Positions 49,152 through 59,875 of a stretch of 64,000 nucleotides of DNA are shown piece after piece. The notes beneath the pieces were generated by a model that was given only the letters and a program-made list of their open reading frames with translations, ran no database searches and was not told the origin of the DNA. This DNA is from Larix kaempferi (Eukaryota; Streptophyta; Pinopsida; Pinales; Pinaceae), in contig BSBM01000440.1 in the NCBI GenBank assembly GCA_027924585.1, positions 12,555,501 through 12,619,500 of the forward strand, read 5' to 3'. Each line of letters opens with the position of its first letter. The first letter of the stretch is position 1. A program made the translations under genes and the position numbers.

Positions 49152-49157
49152 AATAAA
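49152..49157 (+). terminator. poly(A) signal after the LTR-borne ORF
   Basis: AATAAA 313 bases after the ORF stop, kept in the right LTR (63422-63427). It would end transcripts of the ORF before gag. Confidence 0.45.
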
Positions 49158-49786
49158 AGCCACGGGAGATGGACGTTTTGCATGGGAATGTTGGACGGAT
49201 GTATGTTGGACTATTCTAATGACTTCTGTACTGTAATGTGAGATCATTCTTACTATCTGAACTATTTCTTTGTATTAATGATTCTTGCTCCTTCCTGTGC
49301 ATACGATTTTCCCTATTTTGGTGAACAATGAATGCGTTTCCTATTAAATCAGGAGCTAGCTGTTGATATCTTTACCATTGCTGTAGAGTTCTCTTTTAGA
49401 TTAAATGGCTAACTATTCTTTCTTCAAGATAACTCGTATAGCTCATTGCTCATGCCTTTAATTTGCTCCTTGCAGGGATCTTTAAATTTAATTTCAGTTT
49501 GTTTACGTTTAGATCTGTTTATTTGTTCTTTCCATTTAGATTAGATATTTTTGCTTCTTTCTCTGTTTCACGAGCAATAGATGCGTTTTACATTAAACTA
49601 GAATCTATCTTCTTAGATCCTTTTATCTGGCTGTAGCTTTACCTGTAAGAATTGACGGCTATCTGTTCTTTCTTTATGTTATCTGTTATAGCTCATTGCT
49701 CATCCTTTAAAAGTGTTCTCTGCAAGGATAGGTAGATTTACTTCAATTTCTAGACTTAGATCTGTTTTAGTTGCATCTAGATCAAG

Positions 49787-49795
49787 TATAAATTA
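49787..49795 (+). promoter_or_regulatory. TATA box upstream of gag-pol
   Basis: TATAAATTA, about 220 bases before the primer site. A start near 49820 would give an R-U5 of about 180 bases and place the ORF wholly in U3. The matching site in the right LTR is beyond the window. Confidence 0.45.
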
Positions 49796-50011
49796 GGCAC
49801 TTGCATCTCATTAAAACACATAAAATCCAAAAAAGAAAGGTGGATCGGGCCAAAACCGGTAGAATCGGAATTAAACTCCAAAACCACGGTTGTCGGAACC
49901 GCTAACCGGACGGATTCCCTACACCAAACAGGAGATAGTCTAATTAGGATCATCTCTCGGGGAGAATCCCTTTCTGATTGATGCTACGATATCCGAGGCA
50001 TCAATAGTTTT

Positions 50012-50028
50012 TGGCGCTAGAAGGAGGG
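50012..50028 (+). other. primer-binding site, tRNA-Asn
   Basis: TGGCGCTAGAAGGAGGG is complementary to the 3' end of plant tRNA-Asn (..CCTCCTTCTAGCGCCA) as I remember it. Gag starts 12 bases downstream. Confidence 0.8.
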
Positions 50029-50039
50029 CCTGAAAGTGC

Positions 50040-51870
50040 ATGGCTGATAGAGGAAAATCTTCCACTGTCATAGATGACACTGAAAACCCGCTTAAAGAAA
50101 GCATTTCGAACAGCCCAGATCTTGGATTAACAAATCAAGAACGCCTCATTTCTGACCCTGAGCCTCAAGAATCTTTATACGCTGTCCCTTTTACAGAAGT
50201 AGAGGATTTAAGAAGACATACAAGATCCTACGTTAGGCAGTTAGGTGGTTTAAACGCTGTCAACTTCCTCCCTAAGAAAACTACCCCTAGAAAAGAGCCA
50301 CAGTATACCCGAGATTCGATTCTTGTTCAAAGTTTCGAAGAACTTGTGAATCTGACTTTGGAAGAAATTTCAGACACTCTTAACAAGGCAGATCTTGAAA
50401 ACTCAGAAAAGATTTCAGACCAAGAAAACCTTGAAGAACCAATTACTCCAAAGAGTACTCCTCAGAATTCACCTTACAATTCTCCACCAGGGTCTCCACA
50501 TCCAAACATGGTTGTACCTGCTTGGAGAGCAAGGGGAGCGCTGAACCTAGCTGGACCATTCCATAATCTTCCTAAAAACCCAGAAAAGGTCTTGCCTAAG
50601 TACGATCCAGGGAAAGCCATTTCGGCGGAAGATCACCTCAAGAGTTTTTACTTAGCTCTGAACCTTTTGAACGTTCAACATGAAGACGTAGTCTGCAGGT
50701 TGTTTCCATATACATTCGATCCAAAAGTATCGTCATGGTACTTTAGCCTACAACCCAACTCAATCTCTAGTTGGGATGAATTCGAGAAATGTTTTCTAAA
50801 GAAATACGGAAACCAAAAGACTGTGGCCACACTTATGAAAGAACTCTTATCCATAAGAATGGAAAAGAAAGAAAAGGTCCAAGACTTTAATCAAAGATTC
50901 ACAACGTTGTTAAATAACTTCAGTGAAGCTAATAAACCAGCAGAGGAGTCTCTGATTGAATACTACACCACCACTCTTGAAGGACCCATAGCAATGTTCG
51001 TAAAAAGATCCAAGAAAACTACCCTGATAGAGAACTTTGAGGAAGCTAGAAAGGTAGAGGAAGAGGCTGATAGCATTGCTAAACATGTCTTATATGTAGA
51101 ACCAAAACCAGCAGCTAGCAAAAAACCTTTGCTTCTCACTAGAGGGAAAGAAGAGCCATCTCCAGACATGGAAAATGTAGTCAAGATGATGCAGAAATTA
51201 TCTAACAAAATCGTATATCTCGAGAAAGACAAGGCTGCTAGCACATCTAGGAAACCTTTCAAGCCATTTTATAAAAGAAGGGAAGACGGTGAGCAAACTC
51301 ATCCACCAATAAACACTTCCCCTGTTTTAAACTTGAATGAGATTGGGATGGAAAATTTCTGCAGTTTTCACCAAGAACCGCATTCGGAAAAGAGCTGCCC
51401 GCAATGGATTAATTCCATGTGCTTGGTCATGAACCAAATGCTAGATTCACAGATCCCAGACCAAGATGATTCTCCAGAGGAATCAAGCCTTGAGTTAGAG
51501 GAACCAACCCCGGACACTACTATGGTGCTATGGGATTGGGTACCTATGGCTGAATTAGCAAAAGAGGATCCCATAGATAGTTCTCCCTCCACCGTAAATG
51601 TTGCTACTCGTAGCAAAGGTCCTATTGCCGATCCCGTGCCAAGCACAGCTCCTCATAAGTCTAAAGTCTCAAAAGAACCGCCTAGGAGGCATATAACAGT
51701 TATCCCACAACAACCCAAAGTTAGCCAAACAGTGAACAAACAGCCAAGCGCTGACACGATAGTTCAGCCACCTAAAATCACAACGAGCAAAACAGATCAG
51801 CAAGCTCGAATTAGAAACGAATCTGACATAGGATACGATATTATCGAAGACATCAAGAAAGTCAAAGCGA
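50040..51870 (+). pseudogene. gag of the giant-LTR element
   Basis: ATG at 50040, 12 bases after the primer site; open throughout. The N-terminal third is polar and acidic; around 50480 a short Pro/Ser-rich linker. The capsid core (about residues 180-360) has AEDHLKSFYLALNLLNV, VSSWYFSLQPNSISSWDEF and FNQRFTTLLNNF. The C-terminal part has a CSFHQEPHSEKSC motif (CX2HX3HX4C, near 51355-51395), a variant zinc knuckle of the CX2H..HX4C type found in Tat-like gags. The frame ends at TAG 51954 only because of a one-base loss near 51872 (expected reading KVKANV-S-I-F-D-M), so gag and pol were originally one ORF of 2,032 codons. Confidence 0.88.
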
Positions 51871-51872
51871 AT

Positions 51873-52660
51873 GTGCAATATTTGACATGTGTAGCTTGCC
51901 CCATCAACGAGACAAACTGTTGCATGTTCTGCAACCTCAGACCAGCACTCCATTAGCGGACTCTCAAAACAGTCTCGAAATTAATGAAGCTAGCATCGGT
52001 GGGAAGTCTAAATCTCAAACTTTGCCATTCCTTTTGACTTTTGAAATTTTCAACCATAATGTTCACAACTGTTTGGTAGATTCTGGAGCATCCTCAAACG
52101 TTATGCCAATGTCAATTTGTAGGAAAATTAATGGGCAGCCTGTGCCATCCCCAGCTCAAATTATCCAATTAGATAGGACTGTTGTCAAGGTTATTGGGGA
52201 GATGAAAGATGTTCTAATTAGACTGTCAGCTGACCCTAGAGTCTGTCAATTCATTGACATAATGGTGGTCGATATTCCTGAAGCCTATGGGCTGATTTTA
52301 AGTAGGGATTGGTCTACCAAGCTAAGTGGCTACTTTGCTACTGATTGGTCTCATCTATGGATGCCTTATCAGAACAGGCAGAATCAGATTAAATTTCTTA
52401 GGGAACCTCATATGAAGCAAAACGTAACTCAGTTAGAAGAAAAGAATGAGGTTGTAGCCTTCTCATCCTCGGTTCTGGGGAATTACCTCTTAGAGATGGA
52501 TCCGGGTAATTATCAATCTGAAGCCATTAGCCATGAATCAAATAGACAGTCCGATCTCCTTCATTTCTCTCAGACTGATGATGTTGATTGTAACATAGTC
52601 AATTTAGTTACTGACATAGATCATGAAGAAACTAACTTAGTTGAATCTAGAGATACCTTT
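51873..52660 (+). pseudogene. aspartic protease of the giant-LTR element
   Basis: Frame 51887-52660. Catalytic motif NCLVDSGASSNVMP (near 52070-52110), with the canonical D-S-G-A and the hydrophobic YGLILSRDW (near 52285-52310) that forms the second conserved segment of retropepsins. A long acidic spacer follows (52400-52660). It is out of frame with gag through the one-base loss near 51872, and ends at TGA 52661, where Trp (TGG) is expected. Confidence 0.85.
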
Positions 52661-52663
52661 TGA

Positions 52664-53130
52664 ACATTATACTTTGATGGTTCTAAAAGTCTGGAAGGAT
52701 CCGAGCCGGTTGTGTTCTAATGGATCCAAAAAGAAACAAGTGTTTTTTGTCTTGTAGATCAGAATTCGATTGTACTAATAACACCGCTGAATATGAAGCT
52801 TTGGTACATGGATTAAAGAAGGCCATTGGCTTAAATGTTAAGTACCTGAAGGTCTTTGGTGACTCCGAGATAGTTGTGAGACAGGTAAGGGACACCATTC
52901 ATTGTCTCTCACCTCACTTGAAGGGTTATCAGGCTGAGGTATGGGATTTAATTATGCATTTTGATGCTTTCAATATAAAATCAATTCCTAGATTGCAAAA
53001 TTCTGCTGCTGATTTGTTAGCAACATCTGCTTCTAGATTGGTTCCGTCAAATAATAAATGCTCAATTGAATTGATTTTCAGGCCTTTTGTTCCTGATAAC
53101 ATCACAAACTTCAGAGTCTTCGATGACGAT
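52664..53130 (+). pseudogene. plant/archaeal-type RNase H located before RT
   Basis: Begins TLYFDGSKSLEGS (catalytic Asp at 52676-52678) in the protease frame. A one-base loss near 52704 shifts it to the RT frame, where NNTAEYEALVHGL (Glu, near 52785), VFGDSEIVVRQV (Asp, near 52860) and LQNSAADLLA (Asp, near 53000) follow. All four acidic residues of the RNase H active site are present. The family is that of the additional RNase H known from Tat/Ogre elements, where as I recall it lies between the original RNase H and integrase; here it precedes RT. Broken by the stop at 52661 and the frameshift. Confidence 0.85.
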
Positions 53131-54800
53131 GAACAAATTATCAGCTTCCTAACAAACGAATATAGCTTTCAAGGAGCTGCAATAGATGAGGAAGAACATG
53201 ATGCTGATTTGATGAAGAAGGATGAGGACAAAGGAAATTTCATGCCCAAGGGGGTAAGGTCCCTCAAAATGCTGTTCGATCTTCAAAATAAGTTCAAAAG
53301 GCCAGCTAATACCAAAACTAACAGCTCATCAATGCAACATGAGTTAGTTAATTTGGGTACCGAGCCAGAACCAAGATTTGTCAACCTTGGTAAATGTTGT
53401 TCACCAGGAGAAAGAGACAGGTTCATTAAATTGTTTAAACAATACAAGGATGTTTTTGCATGGACCTATGAAGATCTGAAAACATATGACGTCTGCATTA
53501 TTCAGCATGTTATACCAATGAAAGCGGGAGTCAAACCATTTCAGCAGCAGTTAAGAAGAATGCATCCCACTCTAGAACCGCTGATCCAAAAAGAATTAAA
53601 GAAGCTCTTGGACGCTAAGATAATCTTCAAAGTTCGGCATTCTGAGTGGGTTGCAAACTTGGTTCCCGTAAGGAAGAAGTCAAGAGAGATAAGGCTATGT
53701 GTAGATTTCAGAAATCTAAACAAAGCTTCGTATAAAGACGACTACCCCGTACCTTCAATGGAACAAATCCTACAAATGGTGTCAGGATCCGAATTGTTTT
53801 CTCTCCTCGATGGCTTCTCTAGCTACAATCAAGTGTTAGTGGCCGAAGAATATCGCCTTAAGACTACTTTCAGAACTAAGTGGGGAACTTTCGCCTACAG
53901 AAGAATGCCATTTGGTTTGATAAATGCAGGAGCTACATTCCAAAGGGCGATGGATATTGCCTTCCGAGGATTGGGTGGACAATGCGTGGTTGTATACTTG
54001 GATGATGTGACGGTCTTTTTGAAGCGAAGGGAAGATCATGTCGTGCATCTAAAGCATATTTTTGATCGCTGCCGGAAATATGGTATTTCCTTGAATCCCA
54101 AGAAGAGCGTGTTTGCTGTTCCCGAAGGTAAGCTCTTGGGTCATATCATCTCCAAAGGGGGAGTGTCAATTGATCAAGAAAGAGTCCAAGCTATTAATAA
54201 GATTCCAATGCCTTACAACAAGAAATCTATGCAATCTTTTATGGGCACCATCAATTTTGTCTGCAGATTTGTTCCGGATTTCGCGCAAATTGTTAAGCCA
54301 TTGCAACAGATGGTTAAACAAAGCATGCAATTCAAGTGGACAGATTTGGAGAAGGACGCATTTAGAGATATCAAGGCATCCATAGCTAAGGCTCCTTCCT
54401 TGAGGAGCCCAGATTTTGATAAAGATTTCATCTTGTATACTTTTGCTTCGGATGACTCCCTCGCAGCTGTACTCACGCAAAAGGTGGAGTTGGGGGACGA
54501 ATACCCAATCTCGTTTATGAGCACTGGTCTGCAGGGGGCTGAGTTGAATTACCCCGTAGTTGACAAGCATGCATATGCGGTCTTCAAAGCAGTCAAGCAG
54601 TTTAGGCAATACATTCTGAAGAATAGAACTAAAGTCATAATTCCCCATCCAGCTGTTAGATCCCTTTTCGTTCAAAAGGAATTGGGAGAAAGGAGAGGGA
54701 ACTGGGTCACAGCTCTGCAGGAGTATGATTTGGAATTTAAACCAGCTACAATCATCAAAGGGCAAGGCCTGTGCAAATTACTTGCGGGAAACTCAACTGA
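53131..54800 (+). pseudogene. reverse transcriptase with decayed ancestral RNase H
   Basis: Continuous open frame. RT: RLCVDFRNLNKASYKD (first catalytic Asp, near 53700), LFSLLDGFSSYNQVLV, MPFGLINAGATFQRAMD and VVYLDDVTVF (YLDD at 53995-54006), then LLGHIISKGG. The thumb and an RNase H-like domain follow. In the latter, YTFASDDSLAAVL (near 54435) has Phe where the first catalytic Asp stands, YPVVDKHAYAVF (near 54550) has Asp for Glu, and VIIPHPAVRSL (near 54640) has Pro for Asp. This RNase H can hardly be catalytic and probably serves as a connection or tether domain, while the upstream RNase H would do the cutting (inference). Confidence 0.88.
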
Positions 54801-54869
54801 TGAAGAACAACATTGGAAGAATGAAGCTGAGTTAAATTCGGTTGAAGTGTGTCATATCTTCACAGCTCC

Positions 54870-56133
54870 CCAGTCATGGTATAGGGATCTGGTGCACTAT
54901 TTACAGCAGGGATATCTACCTAAACACTGGAACTCTAAGCAAAGAAGGGCACTCCGCTTGAAATCAGCACCTTATCAAATCATTGATGGGATTCTTTTCA
55001 GGAAGAATTATGATGGAGTTCTCCTTAGATGTTTGGAAAAGGAAGATGCAAACAGAGTTGTCAAAGAATTGCATGATGGCCCCACAGGAGGACATTATTC
55101 AGGAGAGATGACAGCACACAAGATACTGAGAGCTGGTTATTATTGGCCCACTCTGTTTCGAGATGCCCACACATATGCATGAAACTGTGATATATGTCAA
55201 AGAAGTGTTGGGAAGTTACCTAGGGCAGCAGGACCATTGCAGCCGGTCATCATCTCTCAGCCCTTTGAGCAGTGGGGTATAGATGTTATCGGAGAGATAA
55301 ATCCAAATTCTTCGTTGCAACATCGATACATCCTGACGGCTACTGACTACTTCACTAGGTGGACGGAGGCTATCCCTATGCGCAAGATCAATGAAGACGC
55401 AGTCATCAGCTTCTTAAAGGAGAACATCATAACCAGGTTTGGGGTTCCAATTTCCCTTGTTTTTGATAATGCTACTTATTTTTCATCTTGCAAAATAAAT
55501 GAATTTGTCTATGAATGGGGAATCAAGTTGCATTATTCAGCCAATTATTATCCTCAGGGAAACGGATTAGCTGAATCCTCAAACAAGAATCTAATTCAAA
55601 TTCTTAAGAAGACTGTGATAGAAAACCAGAGAAGTTGGCATGTGGCTCTCCCAAACGCCTTATGGGAAGATAGGGTAACCCCGAAGAATGCTTTAGGTGT
55701 CTCCCCTTTCACTCTTGTATATGGCAAGGAGGCCATTCTTCCCCCAAATATCTTACTACCATCCTTGCAGTTATCTCAAACCTCCCGGGGTTCTGGTAGC
55801 CAAGCCTTACAATCTAGGATCAATACCCTGCTTCAACTTGAAGAAGCCCAACAGAAGGCTAAAGACCGATTTCATCAACATCAAGACATAGTTAAAAGAT
55901 GGTTCGATAAGAGAAAGTCTGGCAAGAGAAACTTTGAAGTTGGGGACTTAGTCCTGAAATGGGACCATAATCACGAAGGCAAAGGAATGCATATGAAATT
56001 CCAACATCTATGGTTAGGTCCGTACCAGATTTCGGCAAAATTAGGCCCATCCACTTACAAATTGACAAATCTCGAGGAAGAAGAAGTAGCCCTTCCTCTC
56101 AATGGCCTCGCTCTCAAACAATACTTCGCATAG
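54870..56133 (+). pseudogene. integrase of the giant-LTR element
   Basis: Same frame as RT, with a TGA at 55180-55182 in the zinc-binding domain (HDGPTGGHYSGEMTAHKIL ... NCDICQR). Catalytic core: WGIDVIGEI (Asp, near 55275), LVFDNATYF (Asp, near 55465), GNGLAESSNKNL (Glu, near 55575), all three acidic residues present. LGVSPFTLVYGKEAILP follows. The C-terminal domain has GDLVLKWD and WLGPYQI. Stop TAG at 56131-56133. No chromodomain. Only the nonsense codon breaks it. Confidence 0.9.
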
Positions 56134-57193
56134 TCTCTTTGAGACTTACTGTACATAAATGAAGTTTTCATTTGCTGTTGCTTTAGCCTTTAGTTGCTTT
56201 ATTTTCGGCCATTTTATTTCTTTCATTGTCGTTTGAACCTTTGCTACAAGTTTTGTTTTCTGAAACCCCTTTGGTTGAGTTCCCCACTGAGGATAGATTT
56301 TTCGGAGAAATCTCGCAACCCATAAGTCTGGAACTGTGCTCGAATAAATCCTGTCTGTGTGCTCTCGCTGAAATGTTCAGAAGGAAGGAAGCCTACTCTG
56401 CTGGTCACACCAACCCTGTTTAAATAGCAGAGACCTATGACCATCTTCACTGCTATCGTTGGGCTCCACCCACTCTCACAATTTAAAGGCATCTCAAGAA
56501 GGTTACCAAAATTGGACCAATGGAAAGTAGCACACCTCGAGGACATAGGGTATTGAAATGACTCCATGCTGCAAATTTAACAGCCAAAATGGATAGTACC
56601 CAAGAGTTGGTTTTCCATAGATTCTCACCTCAATTAAAGCATGGCTGAGACAAAAGCAAAAGACATGTAAAATCAAGAAGGTTGTCCAAAAGGCCCAGCT
56701 CAAAATAGGTTCCTCTCCGTCCGTGAGGTTTGATCAAATCAATAAAATTTCTAACTCACACAAAAGGACATTATGGATTGAGGAGCCTAAATCAAAGATC
56801 ATGTCCAAAGAAAATATCTCTGGAAGGCTCAAACAGCTAAGTTTTCCAAAGTACAAACATCCAAAAGGATGCAAGTAGCATGGGAATGAGGGACAAGAGC
56901 AATAATGTCCATGAGGAAGTGTTGCAAATCCTGTGGAGTCCGGCAGTAGTGACCATCTGAAAGATGACCCTCCTAAAATGAATCTCATATATTGGCCCTT
57001 TGAGAGTGGTGAAGATGTCTTGGTCAAAGCTCCCCTTTCCCCCAATGGCTACCAGGTAAAGTGCCTCCTTCCCCTCACATGAGTTTAAAATGCTCAGCTG
57101 AGTAGTGCACCTAAGATGGATGTCTTCGATGAGGTTTCGGACCATGAAGAGGAATTTTTCAGAGATCTGTGTTCACCAGCGACTCGCCATTAT
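56134..57193. other. 1.06-kb region between integrase and 3' LTR
   Basis: No known domain. Open stretches exist on both strands (56226-56423 plus; 56567-56244 and 57145-56837 minus), none recognised. There is no clear purine tract immediately before 57194, where one is expected; the nearest purine run (GAAGAGGAA near 57150) is about 40 bases away. It may include a captured or inserted fragment. Confidence 0.5.
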
Positions 57194-57369
57194 TGTTGCA
57201 ACAACTTCCCCCCCCCCAAAATTTTGTACATATTGGGGCCCCTCCTTTTAATTTTTAGAAAGGCTGCCTTAAGAGGCCATCCCCAGCTTTTATCTTTGTT
57301 TTTAACAGAAAATCTTGCCATGAAAACACTCCAAGTCTGCCATTCAATCTTGTTTCTCACCAGAAATCT

Positions 57370-58640
57370 TTTCTATGAAGTCTCCCTGAAGAGTCGCAGA
57401 ACAGTTTGATAAAGCCCCGCAATGGAGGAAGCCTTTGTCTAAACTCCCGAAAGAGAACTTAGCAAATTTCGTTGAAGAAGTTGCGGAATCCATTGGGCAA
57501 TCCTTCCCGAAACGGTGGAGTTCTTCGTTCAAACCTTCTGCAAACGTGAAGTGTTTCAGGTTTTCCTCCCGAAAGGCGGAAGCCTTTGTTTAAGCCTTCC
57601 GAAACGGAACTTAGAAAATTTTCCCAAGAAATTGCGGAGCCTCTCAAACTATCTTCCCGCAATTGTGTTTCTTTTGAGTTTTCATCAGAGGGGCGGAAGC
57701 TTGTGTTAAAACCTTTTGAAAAGTCACGGAGCGTAAGAAGGAAGCTCCGCGGAACCATTCAACGTTTTCTCCCGAAACGGCGGGAACCGTTCGCATAAAC
57801 ACTCCGGAGAAGCTTAGATTTCCCTCTCGTCGTTACGGAAATTTTTGGGAAAGTCTCCTGACACTTCGGAGCCTTTCAGGCTATCTTCCCGCAGTTGCGG
57901 AAGCCCAATCGCACAAACCGCTAGAAAGGTCTTAAGAAATTGTTATGGAAATATCGCAGAAGTGTTTGAGTTATCTTTCCCGAAACGGCGGGCGCTTTTC
58001 GCAAAATCCTCTCGAAACTCGGAAGAGAACTTAGGAACTTTTTTGAAAATTTGCGGAAACCTTCACAGAACTTTCCGAAATCCCGCGGAGGAATTCACGA
58101 ATTCTTTTCGAAACTGTGAAGAGACTGAGAAAGTTTCCTTTTGCGGAGCTCTTGGACTTTCCATCCCGAACCTGCGGATCCGTTCATTTTGTCCTTCCGA
58201 AATGGCGGAAGCAAATCACGAGAGCTGTCCGTAACGTCGGAAGCGAGTGCAGCCGAAACTTAGAGAAGTTCTCGATTTCACGAGGTCCTTTTTCGGAAGC
58301 ATTGGCAGAAGTCTTCCAAAACGGTGGAAGCCATTGGCGAAAGTTCCGCGCAATTTCGGAAGCCTTCGCGATATCACCCCAAAAAGGGGCCATCAAAAGA
58401 ATCAACCATTCACGTCCTTTGGCGGGGAACTTCGCCAATCTCTCCCGAAACGCCGGAGAAGTTTAGCGGAAGCTTCCGTGTTGCACTTCCGAACGAATTG
58501 AGCTTTGCGAAATGTTTTCTCTTCCACGTCGCGGAGGCCTTTTGCGAGAGCCATTCGCCTTCACGCCCTGAAACAATGGAAATGCCCACTATATCCTTCC
58601 GCAACGGCAGATGAGATTCGCGAGTTTGTCCCGCAGGAGG
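57370..58640. repeat. degenerate tandem block, right LTR copy
   Basis: Counterpart of 43080-44360, with the same ACTTAG and CCGAAACGGCGGAAG motifs. It lacks a short stretch that the left copy has near 43420. Confidence 0.7.
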
Positions 58641-58734
58641 CGGTCGCATGCAAACCGAGACGGCTTGATTTGACACCGACGTACCGGTATTTAAACCGCG
58701 GTTAATTGCGCCACCCACCAAAATTAAATGCTCG

Positions 58735-58759
58735 CACGTGTTTGACTTATTTAAATATA
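58735..58759 (+). promoter_or_regulatory. G-box and TATA box of the LTR-borne gene, right copy
   Basis: CACGTG at 58735-58740 and TATTTAAATATA at 58748-58759, unchanged from the left LTR. Confidence 0.45.
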
Positions 58760-59875
58760 CGGTGGGGGCTCGAACTGACCCCATTGCTGTTTGTCGATTG
58801 CCAAACCATTGTTGGACGCCGCGCGACCGTTCCAGCACAGATTGCTCGACCACATTCACGGCCACCTCATTCAGCTATCCTCATCGGTGCCAGGTAGTAT
58901 CTTAACCATTAAACTTGTTTCTTCCACGCGTTAGATTACTATTGGATTGCCCTTGTCTAAAGACGATTGGTCTAGGTTATATTTTGACGGGAAAATGCTC
59001 GTCACGGGTACTTTGCCTGTCAAATTACCGTCGAAATCTCTTTTTTTTGTCATATAAAACATAGAAATATCAAAACGTTTTGAACATCAACCCTGACGGG
59101 TGGATTGTTCTAAGCTCCTACCCTAGCCGCGGGTGTCGCTGTTCTTCGCGTTCGAATTCATCAAGGCCCCGTGAACTTTCTGGGTCCCCAGCCGAAATCC
59201 AAAGCCGTAGTCACCCGGGCTTTACCATAAGCCTCAGTCCCGGCATAGCCTACCCATTTTAAAACTAGAAACAGGTGCCATCTCCCCTGATCAAACCAGC
59301 CGTAGGACGCCCCTTTAAATGTTATGAATAACGACAGCGTTTGGGTTGAAACCCCTCGCTTATGTGTCAACGCAGGAGCTCCTCCCTGATCTCGTATTTA
59401 AACTTGTTATGTCACCCCGAACTTACCCGCCATTAGCCATTTAAAAAAAACACAGTGACGAAAGATCACCAGTTCTCCTAGAGCTAAACCGAAAGCAGGT
59501 TGCTTCCGCAACACGCTTATCCTCACAGGAGCACTCCAGACCTACCCCTTCAAAGAATTAGGATGGCTAAAATTAATAATTATGTTCCTGTTGAAACGAA
59601 AATCATCATTTCTCCTAGGGCCACCCTGAAAGCGGATTGTTCCGCGACATACCTATCCTCTCGGGAGCATTCCAAATTCATCCCTTTAAAAGATTCAAAT
59701 GTTTTAATTTGTATTTCATGTTGAAATGGTGTATTTTTCTTCCTAAGCATACAGCTTCACATTGCTTTTTATCTCATTCACATATTAAAACAATGATGCT
59801 CTCTGTTAAAATCTCACAGTATGTTGCTCAAGTTCATGATGACTTGTATATGGGTGCTATCAGGGATAAGTCAAG

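Larger units (their letters stand above)
42898..50003 (+). repeat. 5' LTR, about 7.1 kb, with an internal gene
   Basis: Starts TGTTGCAGCAAC and is taken to end at GGCATCA (50003), eight bases before the primer site; the end could be a few bases earlier. Contents in order: C-rich start, a degenerate tandem block (43080-44360), a promoter region, leader, the 3,234-bp ORF, a poly(A) signal, an AT-rich 3' part and a second TATA box. An LTR this long is well beyond the usual 0.2-2 kb, and longer than the 5-6 kb I know for Ogre-type elements. Confidence 0.85.

Noticed and set aside
51870-51956. Programmed -1 frameshift between gag and protease
   Set aside because: No slippery heptamer or downstream structure is evident. 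The expected linker peptide is restored by one missing base near 51872, so a plain deletion explains the frame change.
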